A DNA stretch of 5,207 nucleotides from Kiritimatiellia bacterium (GCA_017476965.1 JAFUXX010000186.1:1-5207), one strand, 5' to 3'; numbered from the stretch's first letter, positions 1 through 5,207 are shown. Program-made: numbers and translations. The notes: generated by a model from the letters alone, not told the origin.

Positions 1-494
1 AGCGGAGTGCGGCCCTCGTCGTCGCGGGCCGATGGATCGGCGCCGGCTTCGAGCAGGCGCTTCACCGCGGCGGCGGAGCCGTGGCGGGCGGCGAAGTGGA
101 GCGGAGTGAAGCCGTTGGCCGCGCGGGCTTCGGGATCGGCACCGTGGGCGAGAAGGAGGCGGATGGCGTCCACCGAATCGCGGTCCGCGGCCCAGTGGAG
201 CGGCGTGGTGCGGGTCTTTTCGACCACGGCGTCCACGGGGGCGCCGGCGCGCAGGAGGCGCCAGGCGGCCTCGAAGCGGTCGATGCGGGCCGCGTAGTGC
301 AGCGGCGTCATGCCGCTTTCGGTCGTGTTGGTGACGCAGGAAGGATCGGCGTCGCGCAGGCGCGCGAACGCGGCCATGTCGTTGGCGTGGATGGCGCCGA
401 AGATGTCCTCGCCGGACTCTTGGGCGGAAACGGCCGCGGGCGCGGCGGCGGCGATGAGCGACAGAAACGCGAACGTCGGAAACTTCGTTTTCAT
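1..494 (-). CDS. Exported ankyrin-repeat protein, 3' part beyond the window
   Basis: Reading leftwards from an ATG at 494, 164 codons stay open to the window edge, so the C-terminus is missing. The N-terminus is a Sec signal peptide: MKTK, a hydrophobic stretch at about residues 5-22, and a likely signal peptidase I site after VSA (A24|Q25). The mature part is ankyrin repeats: a degenerate first unit (about 28-58), then three clear ones that begin GMTPLHYAA (61), RTTPLHWAA (95) and GFTPLHFAA (128). Each has the second-helix LL and the AGA/HGAD turn, and a further repeat starts at GRTP (161). Ankyrin repeats bind proteins; the signal peptide places this one in the periplasm or outside the cell, so its partner would be an envelope protein. 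The partner cannot be told from the sequence. The gene follows the epimerase by 88 bp on the same strand and may be cotranscribed with it. No Shine-Dalgarno sequence precedes the ATG. The family call is firm; the role is unknown. Confidence 0.9.
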   Translation of the reverse strand, partial: MKTKFPTFAFLSLIAAAAPAAVSAQESGEDIFGAIHANDMAAFARLRDADPSCVTNTTESGMTPLHYAARIDRFEAAWRLLRAGAPVDAVVEKTRTTPLHWAADRDSVDAIRLLLAHGADPEARAANGFTPLHFAARHGSAAAVKRLLEAGADPSARDDEGRTP

Positions 495-582
495 TTGCGA
501 TTGCCGGATTGACCGCGACCGGCGGAAAGCGGTTTGCTGGCGGGGGACTGGCGCCGCCGGGAGGACGGCGCGCGGGGCGGGA

Positions 583-1560
583 TCAGCCCCGGCCCGCCGC
601 GGCGGCCGCGGCCACCTGTGCGGCGACCCACGGGTACGTCTTTGCGATGCCGTCGCGCAGGCTGTGGCGCGGGGCCCAGCCGGTGGAGCGGATGCGGGCG
701 GTCGAAAAGTTGCGGGAAGCCACTCCCACGGGACCGTCCACCGAACGGAACGAAATCTTCTTGCCCGCGACTTCGGCGATCGTTTCGAGCAGCTGCCGGA
801 CGGTCACGTACTCCTCGGTGCCGATGTTGGCCGGGGCGAAATCGAGATCGGAACCGACGAGGTGCAGGATGCCGTCCACCAGGTCGTCCACGTAGATGAA
901 GTTGCGGACGGCCAGGCCGTCGCCCCAGATGTCCACCGTGCCGCCGTCGTGCGCCTCGGCGACCTTGCGGGAAAGCGCGGCGGGGGCCTTTTCGCGGCCG
1001 CCGCGCCAGGTCCCCTCGGGGCCGTAGCAGTTCTGGAAGCGGGCCACGCGGACCTTCATGCCGTAGCGGCGGGCGTGGGCGAACGCCATGCGCTCGGAGT
1101 AGAGCTTTTCCCAGCCGTAGTCGTTGTCCGGCGCGGCGGGGTACGCGCCGTCCTCCGCCATCGCGGGCTCGCCGGGCTTCATGTCGCGGTAGACGCAGAC
1201 GGAGGAGGAGAAGAAGTAGGTCTTCACGCCGCGCAGCGCGGACTCGCGGACCATGTGGGCGTTGATCAGCACGCTGTCGTGCATGATTTCGCACGCGGCT
1301 GAGTGGATGTAGCCCATGCCGCCCATTTCGGCGGCGAGCTGGAACACGGCGTCCGGCGCGGAGCCGTCGGGCATGGCCAGCGCCGCGACGCAGTTTTCCC
1401 GGTCGCGCAGGTCGAGGATCTTGAAGTCCTGCGCGGCCGTCGGGGAGAACTCCGGCATCTTGAGATCCACGCCGCGCACCCAAACGCCGCGGCGGACGAG
1501 CTCGCGCGCCAGATGGGAGCCGATGAAGCCGCCGGCGCCGCAGACCAATGCCGTTTTCAT
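583..1560 (-). CDS. GDP-mannose 3,5-epimerase-like extended SDR
   Basis: This 325-residue enzyme belongs to the extended short-chain dehydrogenase family. The Rossmann loop GAGGFIG (8-14) and the acidic D32 fit NAD binding. The rest matches, from memory, plant GDP-mannose 3,5-epimerase: AAEMGGMGYI (77-85), SSVCVY (119-124), YGWEK (148-152), GTWRGGREKAPAA (183-195) and IWGDG (211-215). The plant residues C145, Y174, K178, K217 and R306 correspond to C122, Y148, K152, K191 and R283, and the Cys-Tyr acid/base set and YxxxK are intact. The known reaction turns GDP-D-mannose into GDP-L-galactose (and GDP-L-gulose) in the cytoplasm by oxidation at C4 and epimerisation at C5 and C3. In bacteria the product probably feeds a surface glycan, which is inference. 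One difference is that the plant RNSDN segment reads RNFST here. The start is 30 bp after the secY stop, so the two are likely cotranscribed. The C-terminus is an Ala-rich tail (311-325). A related nucleotide-sugar epimerase is the alternative. Confidence 0.85.
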   Translation of the reverse strand: MKTALVCGAGGFIGSHLARELVRRGVWVRGVDLKMPEFSPTAAQDFKILDLRDRENCVAALAMPDGSAPDAVFQLAAEMGGMGYIHSAACEIMHDSVLINAHMVRESALRGVKTYFFSSSVCVYRDMKPGEPAMAEDGAYPAAPDNDYGWEKLYSERMAFAHARRYGMKVRVARFQNCYGPEGTWRGGREKAPAALSRKVAEAHDGGTVDIWGDGLAVRNFIYVDDLVDGILHLVGSDLDFAPANIGTEEYVTVRQLLETIAEVAGKKISFRSVDGPVGVASRNFSTARIRSTGWAPRHSLRDGIAKTYPWVAAQVAAAAAAGRG

Positions 1561-1590
1561 GACTGGGGCGGATCCCGCGCTCCGGAGGGA

Positions 1591-2949
1591 CTAGCCGGCG
1601 CGGCCGCGGATGCGGCCCTTGCGAAGGAACCCGTCGTACGAACGCATGACGAGGTACGACTCGATCTGGCGCATCGTGTCGAGCGCCACGCCGACGATGA
1701 TCAGCAGCGAGGTGCCGCCGAAGAACGAGGCGATGCCGTACGGGATGCGGCCCTCCTTCATGAGCAGCGACGGGATGATCGCGACGAGCACGAGCCCGAC
1801 CGCGCCGATGAACGTCACGCGCGTCATCGTGAGGTCGAGGAACTCCGCCGTCGGCATGCCGGGGCGGATGCCCGGGACGTAGCCGTTGGAGCTCTTGAGG
1901 TCGTCCGCGATGCGGACGGCGTTGAACTGCGTGGCGACCCAGAAGAACGAGAAGAAGAGGATCAGCGCCGCGTACGAGACGAGGTACGGAAGCGTCGGGT
2001 CCTGGTAGCCGTTGCGCAGGTCGAGCCCGTACGTCTGGAGCCACTGGAGCCAGTGGAACTTCTCGCCGTCGACGTGCGAGAAAATCCAGCCGACGACGGT
2101 CAGGATCGGCCCGGCGAAGATGATGGGCATGACGCCGCCGAAGTTCACGCGCAGCGGCAAGTACGTGCTCTGCCCGCCGGTCACGCGGCCGCCGACCGCG
2201 CCGCGCGCGGTGTGGAGCGGGACCTTGCGGACGCCGTCCGTGAGCAGGATCGTGCCCGCGAACACGACGAACGCGAGCAGGAGGAGGAAGATTATCGTGA
2301 AGATCGTGAAATTGTCGTCGGTCTTGAACTTGAGCGCCGTTTCCCAGATCGCGTGCGGGAGGCGGGCGCAGATGTTGACCATGATGATCACGCTCATGCC
2401 GTTGCCCACGCCGCGCTCCGTGATCTGCTCGCCGAGCCACATGACGAGCATCGTCGCCGACGTCATGGCCAGGACGGTGAGCATCTCGAAGCCGAAGCCG
2501 CGCATGGGGACGACGGGCGCGCCGCCGACGTTCATCGACTCGAGCCACTTGGAGATCATGAACGACTGGCCCGCGCAGAGGGCGAGCGTGAGGTAGCGCG
2601 TCGTCTGCGTCAGGCGCTGGCGGCCGGGCTCGCCTTCGCGGGCCATCTTTTCGAGCGACGGCACGATCGCCGTCATGAGCTGGATGATGATGCTCGCGTT
2701 GATGTACGGCCAGATCGAGAGCGTGCCGACCGCGCAGCGCGAGAGCGCGCCGCCGGTGAACAGGTCGAACATGCCCATCAGCCCGCCGGCCGATGCGGCG
2801 CCGTTGCGCATCATCGCCGACATGGCGGCGCCGTCCACCCCCGGAGTGGGGACGATCGCTATGAGGCGGCACAGCGCGACCAGCGAAAGGGTGAACAGAA
2901 GGCGGACGCGGAGCTCCTTGATCTTCCAGACGTTTGCGAAAGCGGACAT
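1591..2949 (-). CDS. secY: Protein translocase channel subunit SecY
   Basis: The 452-residue product is a full-length SecY, the inner-membrane channel that with SecE and SecG moves unfolded proteins out of the cytoplasm. Diagnostic stretches run in order: IVPTPGVDG (32-40), LFTGGALSR with PYINASI (63-87), the WLGEQITERGVGNG block (171-184), YLPLRVNFGGVMPIIFAG (263-280), FFWVATQFN with IADDLK (335-352), NGYVPGIRPG (355-364), and GGTSLLIIVGVALDT (411-425) followed by MRSYDGF (435-441). About ten hydrophobic segments fit the family. The start at 2949 (MSAFANVWKIKEL) is chosen because it begins as SecY proteins do. An in-frame ATG at 3036 lies upstream of the promoter's -10 box and would add a non-SecY extension. 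There is no Shine-Dalgarno sequence. The gene usually follows rplO in the spc operon; here it is the first gene of its own unit, divergent from a barrel protein gene, with the epimerase 30 bp downstream. Confidence 0.97.
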   Translation of the reverse strand: MSAFANVWKIKELRVRLLFTLSLVALCRLIAIVPTPGVDGAAMSAMMRNGAASAGGLMGMFDLFTGGALSRCAVGTLSIWPYINASIIIQLMTAIVPSLEKMAREGEPGRQRLTQTTRYLTLALCAGQSFMISKWLESMNVGGAPVVPMRGFGFEMLTVLAMTSATMLVMWLGEQITERGVGNGMSVIIMVNICARLPHAIWETALKFKTDDNFTIFTIIFLLLLAFVVFAGTILLTDGVRKVPLHTARGAVGGRVTGGQSTYLPLRVNFGGVMPIIFAGPILTVVGWIFSHVDGEKFHWLQWLQTYGLDLRNGYQDPTLPYLVSYAALILFFSFFWVATQFNAVRIADDLKSSNGYVPGIRPGMPTAEFLDLTMTRVTFIGAVGLVLVAIIPSLLMKEGRIPYGIASFFGGTSLLIIVGVALDTMRQIESYLVMRSYDGFLRKGRIRGRAG

Positions 2950-3007
2950 TGCGGATCGAAATTTTCTGAACGGAACGAAAGCCCTTCCCCGTGGAAAAGG
3001 CGCACGA

Positions 3008-3036
3008 ATTTTAGCCGAAACCGCGGAAAAAGCCAA
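3008..3036 (-). promoter_or_regulatory. Sigma70-type promoter of secY
   Basis: On the minus strand a -35 box TTGGCT (3036-3031) and a -10 box TAAAAT (3013-3008) are separated by exactly 17 bases. Transcription should begin near 3001, giving a leader of about 50 nt before the secY ATG at 2949. The 24 bases upstream of the -35 box (3037-3060) are rich in A on this strand (AAAGGAAAGAAAAAAA), resembling an UP element, in an otherwise GC-rich sequence. This supports secY being transcribed from its own start rather than from a ribosomal-protein operon. Call made by eye. Confidence 0.7.
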
Positions 3037-3103
3037 TAGCGGTTTTTTTCTTTCCTTTTGTCCGCGTTTTTGGCATCATCGGCCCGGACCGACGGCCGTT
3101 TTC

Positions 3104-3135
3104 GCGGCGGCGGCCCCCGTCGGCCTTGCCGCCGC
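3104..3135 (+). promoter_or_regulatory. Stable hairpin in the leader of the barrel protein gene
   Basis: GCGGCGGC (3104-3111) plus GGCC (3112-3115) pairs with GGCC (3122-3125) plus GCCGCCGC (3128-3135). This gives a 12-bp all-GC stem with a six-base loop (3116-3121) and a TT bulge (3126-3127). It ends 33 nt before the ATG at 3169. No T run follows on either strand, so it is not a terminator. The stretch between hairpin and ATG is A-rich (ACCCAAAAAAACC) and lacks a Shine-Dalgarno sequence. If transcription begins upstream of it, the stem would sit in the 5' UTR and could stabilise the mRNA or gate ribosome access. No convincing promoter for the gene was found, so its place in the transcript is inferred. 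Confidence 0.5.
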
Positions 3136-3168
3136 TCGGAACCCAAAAAAACCAACGAACTGCCAGAA

Positions 3169-3933
3169 ATGAAGTCTACCGTTTTCGCGGCCGCTCTCGC
3201 CGCAGCGGGTCTCTGCACCGCCTCCCAGGCCGTCAACGTCGACGTCGGCCTCGATTTCAAGTCCGCCTACGTCGCGACCGGCGCCACCTGCAACGACGGC
3301 TGGGTCGCCATGCCGTGGGTCGACGTCTACGGCCTCAAGGCCGGCGACACCGAGATTCCCCTGCTCTTCGAGTTCTGGGGCGCGATGGACCTCGAGCGCT
3401 ACGAGCCCAACAAGCCCTACTCCCGCAGCGGCCGCTTCCAGGAAATCGACCTGCTCCTCCAGCTCGACCTTGGCGCGATCTGGACTCCCGACGAGAAGTT
3501 CTCCTGGAGCGTCGGCTACCTCGAGTACGACTACCCCGAGCAGGACGTCGAGACCGACAACCTGATCGTGTTCAACGCCGGCTACGACTGCTGGCTCAAC
3601 CCGGCCTTCACCTGCAAGTACCGCTTCGGCGGCCCGTCCGACGGCAAGTGCGAGCTCGCCCTCGCGGCCTCCCACGGCTTCCAGCTCGACGACGCCGGCG
3701 ACTTCGGCCTCTCCCTCGCGGCCGACGTCTGGTACGTCGTCCAGGCCGACGAGAGCGAGGACGACGACGGCTTCGCCTGCGCCGACTTCACGGCCAAGCT
3801 CTCCTGGAAGAACCTCTACGCCAGCGCGACCTACGTCGCCCAGATCGACGACGACGTCCTCCCCGACGGCGACGCCTACGCGTACGACGTCGAGTGGATC
3901 TTCGCCGTCGGCGCGAGCTACAGCTTCGAGTAG
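3169..3933 (+). CDS. Acidic exported protein, probable outer-membrane beta-barrel
   Basis: The 254-residue product begins with a Sec signal peptide (MKSTVFAAALAAAGLCTASQA, cleavage near A21|V22), which fixes the start at 3169 against an in-frame TTG at 3058. The mature part alternates polar and aromatic or aliphatic residues in strands about ten residues long, for example FSWSVGYLEYDY (111-122) and DVEWIFAVGASYSF (240-253). It ends in a strand with aromatic residues, as outer-membrane barrels do, but with one extra Glu after the Phe. The opening strand (VDVGLDFKSAYVATGA) resembles TorF-type putative porins, a weak similarity from memory. Odd traits are 43 Asp/Glu against 13 Lys/Arg, and five cysteines in the mature part (41, 141, 149, 161, 204), unusual for a barrel. 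Asp is encoded by GAC 28 times and GAT once, which suggests selected codon use and possibly high expression. The gene is alone in its unit, with a terminator 22 bp after the stop. Its substrate or role is unknown. Confidence 0.8.
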   Translation: MKSTVFAAALAAAGLCTASQAVNVDVGLDFKSAYVATGATCNDGWVAMPWVDVYGLKAGDTEIPLLFEFWGAMDLERYEPNKPYSRSGRFQEIDLLLQLDLGAIWTPDEKFSWSVGYLEYDYPEQDVETDNLIVFNAGYDCWLNPAFTCKYRFGGPSDGKCELALAASHGFQLDDAGDFGLSLAADVWYVVQADESEDDDGFACADFTAKLSWKNLYASATYVAQIDDDVLPDGDAYAYDVEWIFAVGASYSFE

Positions 3934-3954
3934 TCCGCGGTTGCGGCATCCTTC

Positions 3955-3989
3955 GCGGCGGCGCGGCTTTGGCCGCCCGCCGCTTTTTT
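3955..3989 (+). terminator. Rho-independent terminator after the barrel protein gene
   Basis: GCGGCGG (3955-3961) pairs with CCGCCGC (3977-3983), and GCGGC (3963-3967) pairs with GCCGC (3972-3976). Together they form a 12-bp stem with one bulged C (3962) and a four-base loop TTTG (3968-3971), followed directly by six T residues (3984-3989). It lies 22 bp past the stop codon at 3931-3933 and only 22 bp before the ATG of the DAHP synthase gene. That gene must therefore be read from a start very close to its ATG or by readthrough. Confidence 0.85.
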
Positions 3990-4011
3990 CGCCCTCAGCG
4001 CGGTTTTCCGA

Positions 4012-5091
4012 ATGGCCGCTCCTTTCAATCCAGACCGCCCGGTGCGCTCCGTCGATCCGCTGCTTTCCCCGGCGGACCTCAAGCGCTTCGATCCGCTGCT
4101 GCCCGCGCAGGAGCGCCTCGTTTCCGGTTTCCGCCAGACGATCCGCGGCATCCTCGACGGCTCCGACGCGCGCCTGCTGGCCGTGGTCGGCCCCTGCTCG
4201 ATCCACGACGTCGAGGGGGCGGACGAGTACGCCCGCCGCCTCGCCGCGCTCGCGCACGAGCTCTCGGAGTCGCTCTACGTCGTGATGCGCGTCTACTTCG
4301 AGAAGCCGCGCGGGTCTTCCGAATGGAGCGGGTTCCTCACGGATCCCTTCCTCGACGGCAATTTCCACGTCGAGGACGGGTTCAAGGCGTCACGCAAGTT
4401 CCTCCACCACCTCGTCCGCATGGAGCTGCCCGCCGGCACCGAGGCGCTCGACCCCGTCATGCCCGCCTATCTCGGCGACATGTTCTCGTGGATGGCGATC
4501 GGCCAGCGCGCGAGCGAGTCCAACGCCCACCGCATGATCGCGAGCGGCCTGCCCGTGCCCGTCGGGTTCAAGAACGGCCCGAGGGAGGACGGCCTTTCGC
4601 GCGCGGCGGACGCCATCCGCGCGGCGACGCGCCCGCACGACTACCTGGGTCTCGGCGAGGACGGACGCATCTGCGTTTTCCACACCGCCGGCAACGCCTA
4701 CGCCCACCTCGTGCTGCGCGGCTCGGGCGACAGCCCCAACTACGGTTCGGCTTCCATCTCCCGCGCCGAGGAGGCGCTCGAAAAGGCCGGCCAGCCCCAG
4801 CACATCGTCGTGGACTGCTCCCACGGCAATTCCCACTACGATCCCGCGAAGCAGGGCGACGTGCTGCACGACGTGCTGGCCCAGATCGAGGGCGGCAACA
4901 CGTCGATTGTCGGTTTCATGCTGGAGAGCTACCTCGAATGGGGCTCCCAGCCGGTCCGCGTCGGCCGCGGCAAGATGGACTACGGCGTGTCCGTGACCGA
5001 TCCCTGCATCGACTGGGAGACGACGGAAAGCCTGCTTCGCGAGGCCGCCGACCGCTTCCAGAAGGTCCGCGAAGACGCCGGTCTCGCGTAG
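4012..5091 (+). CDS. 3-deoxy-7-phosphoheptulonate (DAHP) synthase, class I AroG/AroF/AroH type
   Basis: This cytoplasmic enzyme condenses phosphoenolpyruvate and erythrose 4-phosphate to DAHP, the first step of the shikimate pathway to the aromatic amino acids. The 359-residue length suits the family. Motifs in order: GPCSIHD (60-66), MRVYFEKPR (92-100), LPAGTEALDPVMPAYLGD (139-156), VGFKNG (184-189), VLRG (234-237), VDCSHGNS (267-274), GFMLES (301-306) and SVTDPCIDWE (327-336). The metal ligands of E. coli AroG (C61, H268, E302, D326) correspond to C62, H271, E305 and D330. The phosphate and substrate residues R92, K97 and K186 correspond to R93, K98 and K187, so it should be active. The usual FKNGTDG is FKNGPREDG here, two residues longer. 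The AroG feedback residue S180 aligns with P181, so which amino acid inhibits it cannot be inferred. No Shine-Dalgarno sequence or clear promoter is seen. The paralogue letter (aroG, aroF or aroH) cannot be assigned. Confidence 0.96.
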   Translation: MAAPFNPDRPVRSVDPLLSPADLKRFDPLLPAQERLVSGFRQTIRGILDGSDARLLAVVGPCSIHDVEGADEYARRLAALAHELSESLYVVMRVYFEKPRGSSEWSGFLTDPFLDGNFHVEDGFKASRKFLHHLVRMELPAGTEALDPVMPAYLGDMFSWMAIGQRASESNAHRMIASGLPVPVGFKNGPREDGLSRAADAIRAATRPHDYLGLGEDGRICVFHTAGNAYAHLVLRGSGDSPNYGSASISRAEEALEKAGQPQHIVVDCSHGNSHYDPAKQGDVLHDVLAQIEGGNTSIVGFMLESYLEWGSQPVRVGRGKMDYGVSVTDPCIDWETTESLLREAADRFQKVREDAGLA

Positions 5092-5094
5092 GCC

Positions 5095-5127
5095 GCCCCC
5101 GCGGAGCCCCGGCGCTAGGCCGGGGGC
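5095..5127. terminator. Possible hairpin between convergent genes
   Basis: GCCCCCG (5095-5101) and CGGGGGC (5121-5127) form a perfect 7-bp inverted repeat. A competing stem uses CCCCGGC (5107-5113) and GCCGGGG (5119-5125) with a loop of five. It spans the 23-bp gap between the DAHP synthase stop and the stop of the opposing gene, and overlaps the latter's last codons. No T run follows on either strand, so it is at most a weak or factor-assisted bidirectional terminator. Confidence 0.3.
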
Positions 5128-5207
5128 AGGAAGACCGGAAGCACCGGCGCGTCCGGCGTTTCCGGAGGCGGCAGCGCGGCGACGGCGTCGGCGAGCGGCT
5201 TGCCGGC
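5115..5207 (-). CDS. C-terminal end of an unidentified protein, 5' part beyond the window
   Basis: On the minus strand an open frame enters from the right edge and ends at a TAG (5117-5115), giving 30 residues. It starts AGKPLADAVAALPPPE and ends PVLPVFLPPA. The tail is rich in Pro and Ala, with seven prolines in its last seventeen residues, and has no recognisable motif. Support comes from the convergent layout, with the stop 23 bp from the DAHP synthase stop, and from the G/C-ending codons shared with neighbouring genes. Thirty residues are too few for a family assignment, and the frame could be chance in such GC-rich DNA. Confidence 0.5.
   Translation of the reverse strand, partial: AGKPLADAVAALPPPETPDAPVLPVFLPPA

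Noticed and set aside
495..582. Terminator or promoter between the epimerase and ankyrin genes
   Set aside because: Only a short 5-bp GC hairpin without a T run and no -35/-10 pair could be found in these 88 bases.
491..2872. 793-codon frame on the minus strand overlapping secY and the epimerase in another register
   Set aside because: It is a frame-shifted shadow, rich in Arg, Pro and His, that crosses two real genes and has no family features.
2950..3036. Upstream in-frame ATG at 3036 as the secY start
   Set aside because: It lies upstream of the -10 box at 3008-3013, so it would not be transcribed from the likely promoter. The extra 29 residues look unlike SecY.
1303..3039. Long open frame on the plus strand opposite secY and the epimerase (578 codons)
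   Set aside because: Its product is a low-complexity mix rich in Arg, Ala, Asp and His with no domain. It is the antisense of two genes with conserved motifs, and such frames are expected in GC-rich DNA with G/C-ending codons.
3050..3080. Plus-strand promoter for the barrel gene around TTTTGGCATCAT
   Set aside because: CATCAT is a poor -10 box and no acceptable -35 box lies 16-18 bases upstream. It also fails the sigma54 pattern.
3058..3168. In-frame TTG at 3058 as the start of the barrel protein
   Set aside because: It would put 37 Arg- and Pro-rich residues before a good signal peptide and would translate through the leader hairpin.
3214..3219. Lipoprotein processing at C16 of the barrel protein
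   Set aside because: The residues before the Cys are AAGL. Leu directly before the Cys does not fit a lipobox, whereas cleavage after A21 fits signal peptidase I.
3076..4368. 430-codon minus-strand frame opposite the barrel gene and the start of the DAHP synthase gene
   Set aside because: The sequence is low-complexity (Val, Glu, Gly, Ala) and antisense to two supported genes. It also crosses a strong terminator.

Overview
The window is a GC-rich bacterial chromosomal segment with compact gene spacing and genes on both strands. It reads as part of a Gram-negative genome: there is a predicted outer-membrane beta-barrel protein, a secreted ankyrin protein and SecY. My best guess is the PVC superphylum (Verrucomicrobiota/Kiritimatiellota type). 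The reasons are the general look of SecY, the GDP-mannose 3,5-epimerase (rare in bacteria; a characterised bacterial example that I recall comes from Methylacidiphilum) and start codons that all lack a clear Shine-Dalgarno sequence. This placement is inference from memory and was not computed.

Left half, minus strand (reading leftwards from about 3036): a good sigma70-type promoter (3008-3036) drives secY (1591-2949). After 30 bp comes a GDP-mannose 3,5-epimerase-like SDR gene (583-1560), and after a further 88 bp an ankyrin-repeat protein with a signal peptide (1-494, running off the left edge). The first two probably form an operon, and the third may belong to it. SecY is normally encoded in the spc ribosomal-protein operon behind rplO. 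Here it is the first gene of its own transcription unit.

Middle: a 219-bp divergent intergenic region (2950-3168) separates secY from a plus-strand gene for a very acidic, cysteine-containing exported protein, probably an outer-membrane beta-barrel (3169-3933). Its leader carries a strong 12-bp hairpin followed by an A-rich stretch without a Shine-Dalgarno sequence. A textbook intrinsic terminator (3955-3989) ends this unit.

Right end: a complete class I (AroG/AroF/AroH-type) DAHP synthase (4012-5091) catalyses the first step of the shikimate pathway. It converges on the C-terminal end of an unidentified minus-strand gene (5115-5207). The 23-bp gap between them contains part of a GC-rich inverted repeat.

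The genes look like housekeeping and envelope functions that sit side by side rather than one pathway. I see no mobile element, CRISPR array, tRNA, rRNA or evident defence system. The longest stretch without a gene is the 219-bp divergent region. The points most worth following up are the relocated secY, the bacterial GDP-mannose epimerase beside it, and the structured leader of the acidic cysteine-bearing barrel gene.
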